Of a stretch of 64,000 nucleotides of DNA, positions 1 to 9,599 are shown piece after piece; the stretch's first letter is position 1; each line of letters begins with the position of its first letter. The notes below the pieces were generated by a model. It was not told where the DNA came from. It did not search any database and was given only the letters and a program-made list of their open reading frames with translations. The position numbers and the translations under genes were made by a program. This stretch comes from Vibrio sp. HB236076 (lineage in GTDB: Bacteria > Pseudomonadota > Gammaproteobacteria > Enterobacterales > Vibrionaceae): contig NZ_CP162601.1 in assembly GCF_040957575.1 (NCBI RefSeq), forward strand, positions 2,666,001 to 2,730,000, in the 5' to 3' direction.

Positions 1-581
1 GCATCGACATCGTCGAGGCTTCGTGGCAACTGTGCGGCATCGATTTCCAAAATGCTCAGATCTTTCGGGTTGTCGACGATATCTTGTAGCGTCGCGTTAA
101 AACCGGCGCCGTCTTTTAAAGTAATGAGCCCCGCATCTCTTAATAACAGCAGACCACGCCCACCGTTGGTCGGATCGTTCGGGATAGCCACACGAGCACC
201 GTCTGGTAAGTCCGCGACAGAGCGATATTTATCCGAGTAAATGCCCATTCTCATCAAAATAGACTGCCCAAGCGGCACCAGGTTAGAGCCATTGTTTTTA
301 TTGTAGGTATCGAGGAAGGGTTGGTGTTGATAGCTATTGAGATCGATACTGCCATCTTCGAGCGCCGCATCGGGAGTAATGTAATCAGAAAACTCGACCA
401 ACTCAACTTTAAGCCCTTGTTTTGCGGCTTCTTTAGCAGCTGCTTCTACCACTTGAGCATGAGGGCCAACCGTGGCGCCCACCTTGATAGTGGTTTCTTT
501 TTGCTCACCACAACCGGCCAAAACCAAAGCCGCACCCAGCACTACACTGGCAAGACGCCAGCGCGATGTTATTCCTTGCAT
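1..581 (-). CDS. MetQ/NlpA-family substrate-binding lipoprotein (partial)
   Basis: This reading frame enters from the left edge, so its C-terminus lies outside the window; about 193 residues are visible. The ATG at 581-579 follows GGAGAG. The N-terminus is a lipoprotein signal with lipobox LAGC (Cys about 25). The mature part starts TTIKVGATVGPHAQVVEAA and contains DYITPDAALEDGSIDLNSYQH and AIPNDPTNGGRGLLLLRDAG, the pattern of the MetQ/NlpA family that binds methionine for the MetNI ABC importer. Seen: lipobox and family motifs. Inferred: methionine or a related amino acid as ligand. No metN or metI lies upstream, since the next gene on that side is a GGDEF-EAL gene, so it is either an orphan or the genes lie beyond the window. 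Confidence 0.88.
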   Translation of the reverse strand, partial: MQGITSRWRLASVVLGAALVLAGCGEQKETTIKVGATVGPHAQVVEAAAKEAAKQGLKVELVEFSDYITPDAALEDGSIDLNSYQHQPFLDTYNKNNGSNLVPLGQSILMRMGIYSDKYRSVADLPDGARVAIPNDPTNGGRGLLLLRDAGLITLKDGAGFNATLQDIVDNPKDLSILEIDAAQLPRSLDDVD

Positions 582-727
582 GTATTTCTCTCCGTAATCA
601 ATTAGGCCAGTAGTATAAAGACAAAGTCATCAACAACACAAGTCGCAGCAGTCACCATTCACAGGATCGTGTCTAAGCTCTACCACTCTGGCCTCATCCC
701 CTATCACCAGCGGTACTCAATGCTGAG

Positions 728-3007
728 TTACTCGACATCCAGTACGAGGCTAAACTGTTCGATCGGCACTGGTTTATGAAAGTAATGCCCCTGATAGCGA
801 TGTATTTTGTGCTTTTGCAACCTGACCAGTTGCTCTGCCGTTTCAACCCCTTCAATCACGGTATCGATTTTAAAGTGCTTCGCCAACTCGATGATCGCTT
901 TCACCAATTGATAGACCTGTTCATCACTTGAAAGATCGCTGATGAAGCTCTTGTCGACTTTGAGCTCATCGACAGGCAATAGGCGCAAATAGTTTAACGA
1001 CGAATACCCGGTACCAAAATCGTCGAGTGAGATCCGCATGCCATAGGATTTGAGCTGCGACAATTTGTCACAAGCATCGTCGATATCCTGGATCAAGACC
1101 GACTCAGTCACTTCGATGGTTAATTTACTGCGATCAAATTGATAATTTGAGATGATCGACAAAATTTGTTCGGTAAACTTATTTTGCCATAACTGCTTAG
1201 CACTTAAATTAATCGACAAAGAGAGGTGCTGTGTTTCTCGGTTTTGCTGCCAGCACTCCAATTGCTCGCACACCAAAGACAAAACGTACTCACCTAATGC
1301 CACTCCCCAGTTACTCTCTTCGACAATCGGCATGAACTGATCGGGTTCAATTAACCCCATGGTCGGGTGCTGCCAGCGGATCAACGCTTCTGCGCCGATG
1401 ATATTATAGCGAGTATCCACGATCGGTTGCAGGTACAAACAGAACTGTCTTTGTTGTAATGCCTCTTTGATCCCATGGTGAAAATGAGTTTGCGTGCGCA
1501 TTTCATTTTGCATTTTGGTGTCAAACACCACCGCGCGATTACCGCCGGCTTTTTTAGCGCGATACACCGCCATGTCCGCCGATTGCAACAGCTGGGCTTC
1601 TGGTAGACCGTATTGAAAAATTACCCCGCCAACGCTGGTCGAGATCGCATAATTGACTTTGGTATCTTGCACTGGACAGTATAAATCAAAGGGGTGGCCT
1701 ATAACGTCAATCAACCGCTGAGCATAGCGCTTAGCTTGCTGGTACGCCATTTGTTGGTCTTGATCTAAGTTGGGCAGGATAATCACAAATTCATCACCGC
1801 CAAATCGCGCTACCGTACCACCGAGCATTTGCACACTGCTTAAACGCTCTGCCACACCACTGAGCAGGCAATCCCCCATCGAGTGGCCGTAGTTATCGTT
1901 TAACAATTTGAAGCGATCTAAATCCAAAAAAAACAAGGCCGCAAACGTGCCCCGCTTTTGGTTGAGCATTAAATTGGCTTTGATATCATTGAGTAAATGC
2001 GCGCGATTTTTTAACCCAGTGAGCGGGTCGTAATACGCCAACTGGTACACTTTATCTTGGTTTTTCTTCTCTTCAGTGATGTCGAGTACAATGCCAACGA
2101 TGACTTTGGCATTGCCGTCTTGATCGAACTCAGACACTTTGGCTCTGTCCCAGATCCACACCACATCGCCATTGGTGTGCGTAATGCGAAACTCAATGTT
2201 GTAAGGCTCTTTTTTCTCCATCAAGCGATCAATCGCACTGTAGACAATGTGTTTGTCTTCTTCGACGATGCACTGTTCAAACTGCTCAAAGTCGAGCATT
2301 TGATCAATGCCGCAAATCTCGGCCCATTTTTGATTGTGATAAATATCACCGGTCTGCGCATCCCACTCCCACAAGCCTTCATCAGACACTTCTAACACGT
2401 GCTCTAAGCGGTGTTTATTGCGCTCAGATTGTTCTTTGAGTTCGATGATGTCGGTAATATCTTTGGCAAAAATGAGAATATTGAGCTCGTGACTGTGATC
2501 GTAAAACGGGATCTTTAATGATTTGAAGTGCCTGATCTCACCGGTGTTGACATCGGTGGAAGATTCAATAACTTCTTCGCTTTTAAAACAACGCATAATG
2601 TTCTGCGCGCTTTGCGTGAAAAAATCACATTGCTCTTTGTTACCAGTAAAATAATAATCGTTTTTGCCCACCATCTCACTGGGCTGACATTGGTACAAAT
2701 CCGCCACCGACTGATTGCAATACACAAAATTACCGTCAAAGTCCTTCACCACGATCACATCAGAAATGCTGTTGACCAAAGCGTCCATCACCTTCATCTT
2801 GCGGTTCACTTTATTGGTGAAGACATACAAGAAAACAAACAGCCCCATTGCGATCAAGGCGAAGACCACCAAGAGTTGAGCGGGAATCAAGCCCGAACCA
2901 ACCAGTACGCTCACCAAGGCAACCGCGCCGGTGATCGCCGCCGCTGCCATCAATGCAATTACCAATAACCACTTTACGCTTAATATGATTCCGTCAAACA
3001 CAGACAT
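728..3007 (-). CDS. PAS-GGDEF-EAL membrane-associated c-di-GMP protein
   Basis: About 759 residues from the ATG at 3007. Two N-terminal membrane helices (about 10-60) are followed by a PAS domain starting VNSISDVIVVKDFDGNFVYCN, a second PAS/PAC region (DEGLWEWDAQTG), a GGDEF domain with intact GGDEF (ARFGGDEFVIILP), and a C-terminal EAL domain with AEALIRWQHP and DDFGTGYSSLNYLRLLP. Both catalytic signatures are intact, so it could make or degrade cyclic-di-GMP. No RxxD inhibitory site is seen before GGDEF. The frame stays open to a TTG at 3043; the ATG at 3007 has AAGGA only one base away, so the true start is uncertain. It stands alone. The sensed signal is unknown. Confidence 0.93.
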   Translation of the reverse strand: MSVFDGIILSVKWLLVIALMAAAAITGAVALVSVLVGSGLIPAQLLVVFALIAMGLFVFLYVFTNKVNRKMKVMDALVNSISDVIVVKDFDGNFVYCNQSVADLYQCQPSEMVGKNDYYFTGNKEQCDFFTQSAQNIMRCFKSEEVIESSTDVNTGEIRHFKSLKIPFYDHSHELNILIFAKDITDIIELKEQSERNKHRLEHVLEVSDEGLWEWDAQTGDIYHNQKWAEICGIDQMLDFEQFEQCIVEEDKHIVYSAIDRLMEKKEPYNIEFRITHTNGDVVWIWDRAKVSEFDQDGNAKVIVGIVLDITEEKKNQDKVYQLAYYDPLTGLKNRAHLLNDIKANLMLNQKRGTFAALFFLDLDRFKLLNDNYGHSMGDCLLSGVAERLSSVQMLGGTVARFGGDEFVIILPNLDQDQQMAYQQAKRYAQRLIDVIGHPFDLYCPVQDTKVNYAISTSVGGVIFQYGLPEAQLLQSADMAVYRAKKAGGNRAVVFDTKMQNEMRTQTHFHHGIKEALQQRQFCLYLQPIVDTRYNIIGAEALIRWQHPTMGLIEPDQFMPIVEESNWGVALGEYVLSLVCEQLECWQQNRETQHLSLSINLSAKQLWQNKFTEQILSIISNYQFDRSKLTIEVTESVLIQDIDDACDKLSQLKSYGMRISLDDFGTGYSSLNYLRLLPVDELKVDKSFISDLSSDEQVYQLVKAIIELAKHFKIDTVIEGVETAEQLVRLQKHKIHRYQGHYFHKPVPIEQFSLVLDVE

Positions 3008-3043
3008 GTCCTTAAACAAGAGAGAAACAACCCCAAAATACAA

Positions 3044-3462
3044 ATCTCACGACATAGCGGGTCACCCTAGCGGATTAAAAAGCTCGACACCATAGTTAAA
3101 AACAACTTATATAATAATGAGTTAGACCATTTATTTATAAGAAAAAAGCTCACCTTGTTAACCCCTCTTTTTGGGGCCTATCACCAAGGTAATTGCTCAC
3201 GACAAACCAGCGCGAAGGCCTCTCGATACTCAACCGACTGGTCGCGCTTGTCAAAGCCCTCTCTTTGTCAGTATATACACACTTGGTCGTATCAAGTAAT
3301 AGTATAGAATACGGTATTATATTGGCAGGATTATGAAGGTAAAAAGCGTGACCGAGGTTTTGTATTTTGTCGTATAACAAAAGAAAGTAATGACAAAACT
3401 GACAATAGCGTTCAGCCACACAGCAAGGAAGAAAGTGGATACTGACTGATACCCGGTGTGCA
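3044..3462. other. intergenic region with a repeat fragment
   Basis: About 420 bases without a convincing gene. It holds a fragment of the mini-element seen at 61386-61546, and further on an imperfect hairpin around 3152-3193 (ACCTTG / CAAGGT with an inner CCCC / GGGG). A minus-strand frame at 3150-3419 was judged spurious. Confidence 0.5.
3057..3110. repeat. degenerate fragment of a Vibrio-type mini-element
   Basis: The stretch from 3057 (GCGGGTCACCCTAGCGGATT, then AAAAAGCTCGA) matches the inside of the 161-bp element at 61386-61546 with three mismatches and one indel over about 31 bases, and similarity continues more weakly to about 3110. The terminal inverted repeats are not visible here, so this is a remnant. 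Confidence 0.55.
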
Positions 3463-4812
3463 TCACGGTGAACTCAACCCACCTTGAGCAGGCGCGGTGC
3501 GTATGGCACGGCGCATCAAGAAAATAAACGGCACAATTTTGAGTACGTCTTCACAGACAAAAATCGCAAACGCCCAAAATACCGGGACGTCAGTATAAAG
3601 TACCACCAGCGTACAAAGCGGTAATGCCACACACCATTGACCGATAAAGTGAACGCGAAACACCCATTTCGCGTGACCCAACGCCCGTAAGATATGCCCC
3701 TGTGACGTGTTGTAAACCCGAGCCAACGGCAAGAGAATATAAAGCGGCGCCAATACCATTAAATGGCGTTGGGTCTCAGCGGCTAAATCGGGGTACAACA
3801 ATGGGAACAAAGCACTTAACAGCACAAAAAAGCCCACACTTAAGCACGCAATCCACATTGACCCTTTTAATAATAAGCGGGTCTCCAATGCCAACCAAGA
3901 CCAACGGCCGGCGCCGAGACGCTGACTCAGACAGATGGCCGAGGCTTGTGCCCAGGCAGTCCCCACTTGATTGCCAATGCGAACCCAGGGAAATAACAAA
4001 CTGATGGCGACATAGGCCGTTAAAGGGAGTTGAGAATAAATCAATTGATACGCCGACATCCCCATCGAGAGCAAGGTCACATTGGCCGCGATAGAGTAAA
4101 TGTGCAACCAATGCTGATAGATCACATCCCACCCAGGAAAGGTAAGCGTCACCTGGATAATGTTCGCACTCTGACAGCGCCACACAAGATACAAAGCGCG
4201 CAGTACGATGGCGACAAGACTGCCCAGTGCCGCCCCCGATACGCCCATCCCCGTCCACGACAAGACGCCGTGAATAAGAAAATAACTGGCAATGGCGTTG
4301 ATGGGCATTTCCAATAAATAGCCATAAAGCGAAATTTTGGTTTTGCCATCGGCGTTAAACAGCGCGAGCAGTACTTGAGTCAGCGCATTTAACAACAACA
4401 AATATTGACCTAGGGCTAAGTACTCAAGCGCCTGCTCGATGACTCGACTCTCCTGGCTCAATTGCCTCACCAGCCAAGGGCCAAGCACCATCATACCCAG
4501 CAGGAAACACACGCCACTGGCAAGGTTAATCCACAGCGCCGATGTGAAGTGTTGTTCGAGTTGCTTTTTGTTTTTCGCGCCGATCGCGCGACTAAACAGC
4601 AGTTGGCTGCCATTGGCCAACGCCATTTGGGTGCCAAAACAAAAGGCAATTAACGTTGTGGCGATCCCCAATGCGGCTAAAGACGCTTCTCCTAATGGTG
4701 AGATCAATAACGCATCCACCATTAACATGGATTGCATTAACAACGCATTGATGGCAAGAGGCCAGGCGATGTGCAGGTTTTTCTTTACCGCACGAGAAGA
4801 TAAATAGCGCAT
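3463..4812 (-). CDS. MATE-family multidrug/Na+ antiporter
   Basis: About 449 residues, the normal length for a MATE (MatE) transporter, with about 12 hydrophobic segments. The start reads MRYLSSRAVKKNLHIAWPLA, then INALLMQSMLMVDALLISPL, the typical first-helix region. The family exports cationic drugs or metabolites using a Na+ or H+ gradient. A longer frame opens at GTG 4860, but that codon lies inside the hairpin terminator of the upstream PL17 gene (4842-4879), so the ATG at 4812 is preferred although its ribosome binding site is weak. Lying just downstream of alginate genes does not show a role there. The substrate is unknown. Confidence 0.9.
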   Translation of the reverse strand: MRYLSSRAVKKNLHIAWPLAINALLMQSMLMVDALLISPLGEASLAALGIATTLIAFCFGTQMALANGSQLLFSRAIGAKNKKQLEQHFTSALWINLASGVCFLLGMMVLGPWLVRQLSQESRVIEQALEYLALGQYLLLLNALTQVLLALFNADGKTKISLYGYLLEMPINAIASYFLIHGVLSWTGMGVSGAALGSLVAIVLRALYLVWRCQSANIIQVTLTFPGWDVIYQHWLHIYSIAANVTLLSMGMSAYQLIYSQLPLTAYVAISLLFPWVRIGNQVGTAWAQASAICLSQRLGAGRWSWLALETRLLLKGSMWIACLSVGFFVLLSALFPLLYPDLAAETQRHLMVLAPLYILLPLARVYNTSQGHILRALGHAKWVFRVHFIGQWCVALPLCTLVVLYTDVPVFWAFAIFVCEDVLKIVPFIFLMRRAIRTAPAQGGLSSP

Positions 4813-4841
4813 CACAGTCGTCCGCGACAAACTCAACAAGT

Positions 4842-4879
4842 AAAAAACCGCTGTCGACACAGACAGGTAGACAGCGGTT
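4842..4879 (-). terminator. intrinsic terminator after the PL17 pair
   Basis: Read on the minus strand, AACCGCTGTC, a 14-base loop and GACAGCGGTT are followed by a T-run. Arms are 4846-4855 and 4870-4879. It ends transcription of the two PL17 genes and separates them from the MATE gene. Confidence 0.85.
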
Positions 4880-4961
4880 AAAGGACAGTCATTGGCAATG
4901 ATTCACTCATCCTCATTGCCTTATTCATTGATGATGACTCAGGGCTAACGAAGTGTTGTGC

Positions 4962-7124
4962 CTAACTGAGCCTTTCCAAAGCGCCTTGCCATTGATAATC
5001 AGCAACTTGATGAACCCCGCTCACGGTGCCAAAGCTGACCCCATAACAGTAGTATTGCCCGTCTTTGCCGTGCCATTCAATCACGCAGCCCTGTGAGTTA
5101 CTCGCCAAGACGTTGACGCCTTGAATACGACTCGTGGCATTGAGCGAGACTTCCATCGACTCATCAAAATGGCCGTGCGTTTCAATCACACTGGCAAACA
5201 CGCCCGATTTCACCTGCTGCCTGAGAATAAAGCCGGGCTCGCTGCGCAAGTTAAAGTCGGGGTCGTTCGCACCGGTGCGCACCAAATGCAGGCTGCCACT
5301 TGACGTCGCTTGCTGGTCGACATCAAACATCGCATAGCTGGCGGTGTAAAAGCTGCTGTCGTGTAACCAGGTTAGCTGGCCTTGACCACATTCAGACGCT
5401 TGGCCTAGGTGCCACAAATGTTGATAGCCATCGCTGTCACCTAAAGGCGCCAGTGCCGAGGCCATGATGACCTCACAATCGGTGTTCATCAGCTGACCGC
5501 TGTGATGGAACGGCAAGTCGTATTGGTGCTGCTCTTGGCTATCGAGCGCAAACACATCCAACAATAAGGGCGCTTCAAATTCTGGTAAATTCAGTAGCGC
5601 CACCGTTCTGGTCATGGTCACCCCAGGATAATACTCAGCCACTTTGGCGGCCATCACTTGCTGGTCGAGGTTGTCAATTGCAAAGATGAGCCCTTGTCCG
5701 TGAGTGGCTTCCGCGATTTCTGTTTTGGCCTGGTTTTGCGTTTTTTGGTCGACGACGACCGTGTTGTGCGCCACCGTTTGTTTACAGTAACTTTTGTTTT
5801 CAGGGATATAACGACCGCCAAATTTAGGTTCGACATTGACCCAACGACCAAAGCCGTAATCGTGTAAGACCTCGTGCCCGCGATTAAACAAGCTGACGTG
5901 TAGGCCATCAAAGTGACCGTGGTCTAAAGCTGAGTGGTAACGAGAGTCCGAGCCATGACCGCCAAACCACATTAAGGCCATGCTGTCTTGTTGCTCAACG
6001 CGACGTCTTAAAATCGCCACCCCGCCTTTTTCACCCTGAGCCCCATCTCTTAATAAGACACTGCCCCAGTCAAACCCAGCCACGGTGTTGCCCTCTGCTT
6101 TGGTCTTTGCCAACGCATCTGATAGGCACTTGCCTGACGCGTGAACCCACACGTCTTTTTGATGCTCCGCCATCGCCAACAAATTGGGGTTGGCTTCGTA
6201 TTGGTGAAAACACACCGAGGTCGCCATGATAACCCCTTCGTCATTGATGTTGATGGTTTTCGACGAATCGTTAAGCGCGGGTAAACAGCCGTCGGGAAAC
6301 GCGGTTTTAAACACGGCATAAGAGGTGGTTTTGATCACCTGCTGGTTAAAGTCATAAATTTTTATCTCGGGCTGACGACGTTCAATCGCTTCGGCAAACA
6401 AATAGATAGGCCTTAGAGAGAAACGGTGATAATACGGCCCTTCCATGTAGTAGCCATCTGGTGAGAACAGTTGCGCTAACTGCGCTAAAAAGCCGCCGCT
6501 TTCGCCGTCGAGTTTTAAACCGTAGAGCGCTTTGTCAACCACATCCTGGCGGTTGATCGCGTAGCCACAAATACCCACCGCCGCGACAGCCCAAAGACCG
6601 TGATTGTGTACGATGTCAAAGTCGTGACCGTAAGTGACAACAAACAAATCAATCATTGGCTCAAACAAGTCTTGCTCAATGTGTTGACGCTGTGACGAGG
6701 TTAAGGTGGTGTACACACAACTGTAGGCACACGACGCGTACAACATCCACATATTTTCATTCAGCGTTTGGTGGAATAAACGCCCCGGTGGGTTGGTGTC
6801 CTTACTGGTGTGACTTTCTAAGCTCGGATAGACATTGGCGTAAGCGGTAAGCATGTCGACGACATAATCGCGGTAGTGCTGACTCTCGGTAATGAGAAAC
6901 AAGCGCGCCGCCATGTCCATGTGAATGTAATTTTGTTTGTGGCGATTGTGTTCATAACCGCCCGCCTCACCGTGGCCGGGGACTTCAATGCCGACCTTAG
7001 CCATATACTCTTCGACTTGCTTCATGTCGCGCTGCAACGCTTGGCCGAGCAAGGTATTGCGCTCGAGGTCAGCTTGCATGGCTTTGGCTTCTTGGGGTGA
7101 CAATAACAAAGGTTGATAATTCAT
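4962..7124 (-). CDS. oligoalginate lyase, PL17 family (heparinase II/III-like), copy 1
   Basis: 720 residues, typical PL17 length, with no signal peptide, so probably cytoplasmic. The N-terminal half is the alpha/alpha toroid with VPGHGEAGGYEHNRHKQN (about 48-65), NHGLWAVAAVG (Asn174, His175) and EGPYYHR (about 229-234). The C-terminal beta part contains DHGHFDGLHVS and GRYIPENKSYCKQTVAHN. PL17 enzymes act exolytically on alginate oligomers by beta-elimination, releasing unsaturated uronate that becomes DEH. The ATG at 7124 follows AAGGAG. It lies 11 bases downstream of a second PL17 gene in the same direction, forming a two-gene operon that ends in a strong terminator. Substrate (alginate oligomers) follows from the family and the neighbouring PL7, kdgF, kdgK and eda genes. 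Confidence 0.93.
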   Translation of the reverse strand: MNYQPLLLSPQEAKAMQADLERNTLLGQALQRDMKQVEEYMAKVGIEVPGHGEAGGYEHNRHKQNYIHMDMAARLFLITESQHYRDYVVDMLTAYANVYPSLESHTSKDTNPPGRLFHQTLNENMWMLYASCAYSCVYTTLTSSQRQHIEQDLFEPMIDLFVVTYGHDFDIVHNHGLWAVAAVGICGYAINRQDVVDKALYGLKLDGESGGFLAQLAQLFSPDGYYMEGPYYHRFSLRPIYLFAEAIERRQPEIKIYDFNQQVIKTTSYAVFKTAFPDGCLPALNDSSKTININDEGVIMATSVCFHQYEANPNLLAMAEHQKDVWVHASGKCLSDALAKTKAEGNTVAGFDWGSVLLRDGAQGEKGGVAILRRRVEQQDSMALMWFGGHGSDSRYHSALDHGHFDGLHVSLFNRGHEVLHDYGFGRWVNVEPKFGGRYIPENKSYCKQTVAHNTVVVDQKTQNQAKTEIAEATHGQGLIFAIDNLDQQVMAAKVAEYYPGVTMTRTVALLNLPEFEAPLLLDVFALDSQEQHQYDLPFHHSGQLMNTDCEVIMASALAPLGDSDGYQHLWHLGQASECGQGQLTWLHDSSFYTASYAMFDVDQQATSSGSLHLVRTGANDPDFNLRSEPGFILRQQVKSGVFASVIETHGHFDESMEVSLNATSRIQGVNVLASNSQGCVIEWHGKDGQYYCYGVSFGTVSGVHQVADYQWQGALERLS

Positions 7125-7135
7125 CGGGTAACTCC

Positions 7136-9298
7136 TTAATCTTGTGCGGTGGCCGTGGTGTGAGCTTGAATGTCAATTTGATACGGCCCTTGCCAAGCGT
7201 AGTGTTGCCCACTGACTTCAATATCAAATTCTTGCGCAGAGTTATCGTCGCGGCGATGGCTTACCATCACCGTCACTTGATGCTCGCTTGTCATGACCTC
7301 GACGATGCTGGCCTGGGTATCGGAATGCACAATGGTGATCTGTTGAACCTGGCCTCGGGCTTGCTCTGACTTTTCATACGCTTCGTTAAAATAACCATGG
7401 CTTTCAAGTACCGAAGCAAACAAGGTGTTGTCGCCTTGAGTACGCAACACAAACCCAGGCTCACTGCGCAAATTCATTTGGGGATCATTAGCACCTGTGC
7501 GCGTCATCACCAGCTCACTTTTCGCACTGCTGCAAGTGCCGAGCCACGTATAGTAATGTTGACCTTGTAACCAACTGACTAAAGCGCCTTGGTCGGCACA
7601 GGTTTGGCCGAGTTTCCACAGATGTTGGTAACCGTTGCCCTCACCCAGTGGCATGAGCGGCGAATTGGCATCGATGCCTTGATGGGTACGAACGATTTGA
7701 CCTTGATAATAATGGCTGTAATCGTACTGATGCGTCTGCTCGCTTTGTAAGGCAAACAAATCTAAGTAAAGGGGCGCCGCGAGTTCGGGTAAGCCAATCA
7801 AAAAGACACTGCGCTGCATCTTGACCCCATCGACATGCTGATCAGCAAACGCGCTCATGGCTTGTCGCTGATCATTGATGTCGGCAAAAAAGTGCTCGAC
7901 ACCATGGCGAGTATCCGCCAGTGTTGCATCGGCGAGATTTTGGCTGGTTTCGTCAACCGTCACCAAGTTATGGGCAATGGTCTGTCTAGCATAGCCTTGG
8001 TTCTCGGGTAAATAGCGCCCGCCAAACTTGGTTTCGACATTGACCCAGCGGCCAAAGCCATACTCGGTTAATACCTCTTGACCCAAGCTGAAAAAACTCA
8101 CGCCTAAGGTATCAAAGTGACCATGGCCCATACCGTGCTGGCCGTAATTCATCACCAGTTGGCTGACTTGCCCTGCCGAGGTTTTTGCTCGTAAAAAGCC
8201 TTGTGCTCCGCGATCGCCTTGCGGCCCTTCACTCAATGAACAGCTTGGCCAATTTGGCACACCAATGGGCCCTTGAGCGCGGGCTTTTTGATGCTGCTGC
8301 GACAAGGTTAACCCACAAGCGTGAATCCACACCCCTTGTTGTAACTGCGCCATGGCGACGATATTGTCATCGCATTGATAGTGATGCGCGTACAAACTCA
8401 CCGCGACTTTAACCCCTTCATCGCGAATGCTCATCGTGCGCGAGGCATCGTTTAAGGCGGGGAAGACGCCATCTGGGTAAGCGGTGGACAGCAGCGCTTT
8501 AATGCTGTGTTTAATCACTTGGTTTTTGTAGTTCAAGATGTCGATTTCGGGCCAATGACGATGCAAGATTTCCGCGAAGAGACAAGTGGGTCGAATCGCA
8601 TAACGGTGGTAGTAAGGCCCTTCAAGGTAATAACCCGATGGCGAGAACAATTGATCGAGCTGAGCTAAAAAGCCGCCGGTGCCATCGGCATCACAGCCGT
8701 ACACCGCCATCTCGAGATAGTGGCGCTGGCCAATGGCTAAGCCGGCAATGCCCACCGCGGCCACGGCCCAGATACCGTGATTGTGAATGCGATCAAAATC
8801 GTGGCGATATTTGACGGTAAACATCTCTAACATCGGCTCAAACAGATTAGAGACAATGTGATCGCGCTGTGCTTGGGTCATCGACGCCGCAACACAGGAA
8901 TAAGCCAAACTGCTAAACAGCAACCAACAGTGCTCGTTTAAGATTTGATGAAATAAGCGCCCGGTGGGATTGGTGTTTTTTTGCACATGAAAATCAAAGC
9001 CCAGATAACGGTCAGCGTATATTGTCAGTAAATCTGTGACAAATTGCCCATACTTTTGCTCGCCAGTGATCAAGAATAGACGACCCGCGACATTCATATA
9101 CTGGTAGTTTTGTTTGTGTCTCGTATGCTCGGGACCGCCAGCCTCACCATGCCCTGGAACCTCCAGTGGTAAAGCCATAAACGCTTCAACAGCGACACGT
9201 TGCTGCGCAATGCTCTCGGCCATTAATCCATTATCTGCCATGGATTGCGTCAAAGCATGAATTTCTGCTTCATTCATTAACAGAGGGGTCGTCATCAT
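7136..9298 (-). CDS. oligoalginate lyase, PL17 family, copy 2
   Basis: About 720 residues from the ATG at 9298, which follows AAGGGATACC; a GTG at 9319 would add seven residues without a ribosome binding site. The motifs parallel the downstream gene: VPGHGEAGGPEHTRHKQN, IHNHGIWAVAAVG, EGPYYHRYAIRP, GHGHFDTLGVS, GRYLPENQGYARQTIAHN. No signal peptide. The two proteins are clearly paralogous but divergent along their length, as expected for copies kept for different oligomer types or block preference (inference). This is the first gene of the pair, with a possible weak operator half-site near 9339-9350 upstream. Confidence 0.93.
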   Translation of the reverse strand: MMTTPLLMNEAEIHALTQSMADNGLMAESIAQQRVAVEAFMALPLEVPGHGEAGGPEHTRHKQNYQYMNVAGRLFLITGEQKYGQFVTDLLTIYADRYLGFDFHVQKNTNPTGRLFHQILNEHCWLLFSSLAYSCVAASMTQAQRDHIVSNLFEPMLEMFTVKYRHDFDRIHNHGIWAVAAVGIAGLAIGQRHYLEMAVYGCDADGTGGFLAQLDQLFSPSGYYLEGPYYHRYAIRPTCLFAEILHRHWPEIDILNYKNQVIKHSIKALLSTAYPDGVFPALNDASRTMSIRDEGVKVAVSLYAHHYQCDDNIVAMAQLQQGVWIHACGLTLSQQHQKARAQGPIGVPNWPSCSLSEGPQGDRGAQGFLRAKTSAGQVSQLVMNYGQHGMGHGHFDTLGVSFFSLGQEVLTEYGFGRWVNVETKFGGRYLPENQGYARQTIAHNLVTVDETSQNLADATLADTRHGVEHFFADINDQRQAMSAFADQHVDGVKMQRSVFLIGLPELAAPLYLDLFALQSEQTHQYDYSHYYQGQIVRTHQGIDANSPLMPLGEGNGYQHLWKLGQTCADQGALVSWLQGQHYYTWLGTCSSAKSELVMTRTGANDPQMNLRSEPGFVLRTQGDNTLFASVLESHGYFNEAYEKSEQARGQVQQITIVHSDTQASIVEVMTSEHQVTVMVSHRRDDNSAQEFDIEVSGQHYAWQGPYQIDIQAHTTATAQD

Positions 9299-9338
9299 GG
9301 TATCCCTTAAATTTCTCACTACATTATTTAAATCCTAA

Positions 9339-9350
9339 AATAATACAAAT
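9339..9350. promoter_or_regulatory. weak copy of the proposed GntR operator upstream of PL17
   Basis: AATAATACAAAT, about 40 bases upstream of the PL17 start. It keeps the TA-N-TACAA half of the palindrome TTGTA-N-TACAA found upstream of the symporter and the SDR, and the same 12-mer recurs at 16404-16415 upstream of a PL7 gene. Suggestive only. Confidence 0.35.
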
Positions 9351-9532
9351 AGACCCTCTTCAGCAACTCCAATGATCCAAATGATGATCACAATCACAAC
9401 CGAACACAGAACCAGGCTCGCCACGCCTTATTCACAGAGAATAGTGAGCAAGATCAAAGAAGCCAATCCCGCACTTCACTCTCGCTGACTTATCCCTCTT
9501 GAACCTTGATACCAGTCACGATTTAAAACATA

Positions 9533-9543
9533 TTGTATGACAA
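9533..9543. promoter_or_regulatory. proposed GntR operator upstream of kdgF
   Basis: TTGTATGACAA differs from the TTGTA-N-TACAA consensus at one position. It lies about 57 bases upstream of the kdgF start, so it could control the kdgF-kdgK-eda operon. Confidence 0.5.
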
Positions 9544-9599
9544 TAATAAAAAAGTGTTTTATGGTTACCACATCGCTAATATGAAAAGGAAGCTGAACA

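Noticed and set aside
3150..3419. 89-residue minus-strand frame
   Set aside because: No ribosome binding site, odd composition, and it overlaps an imperfect hairpin; no motif.
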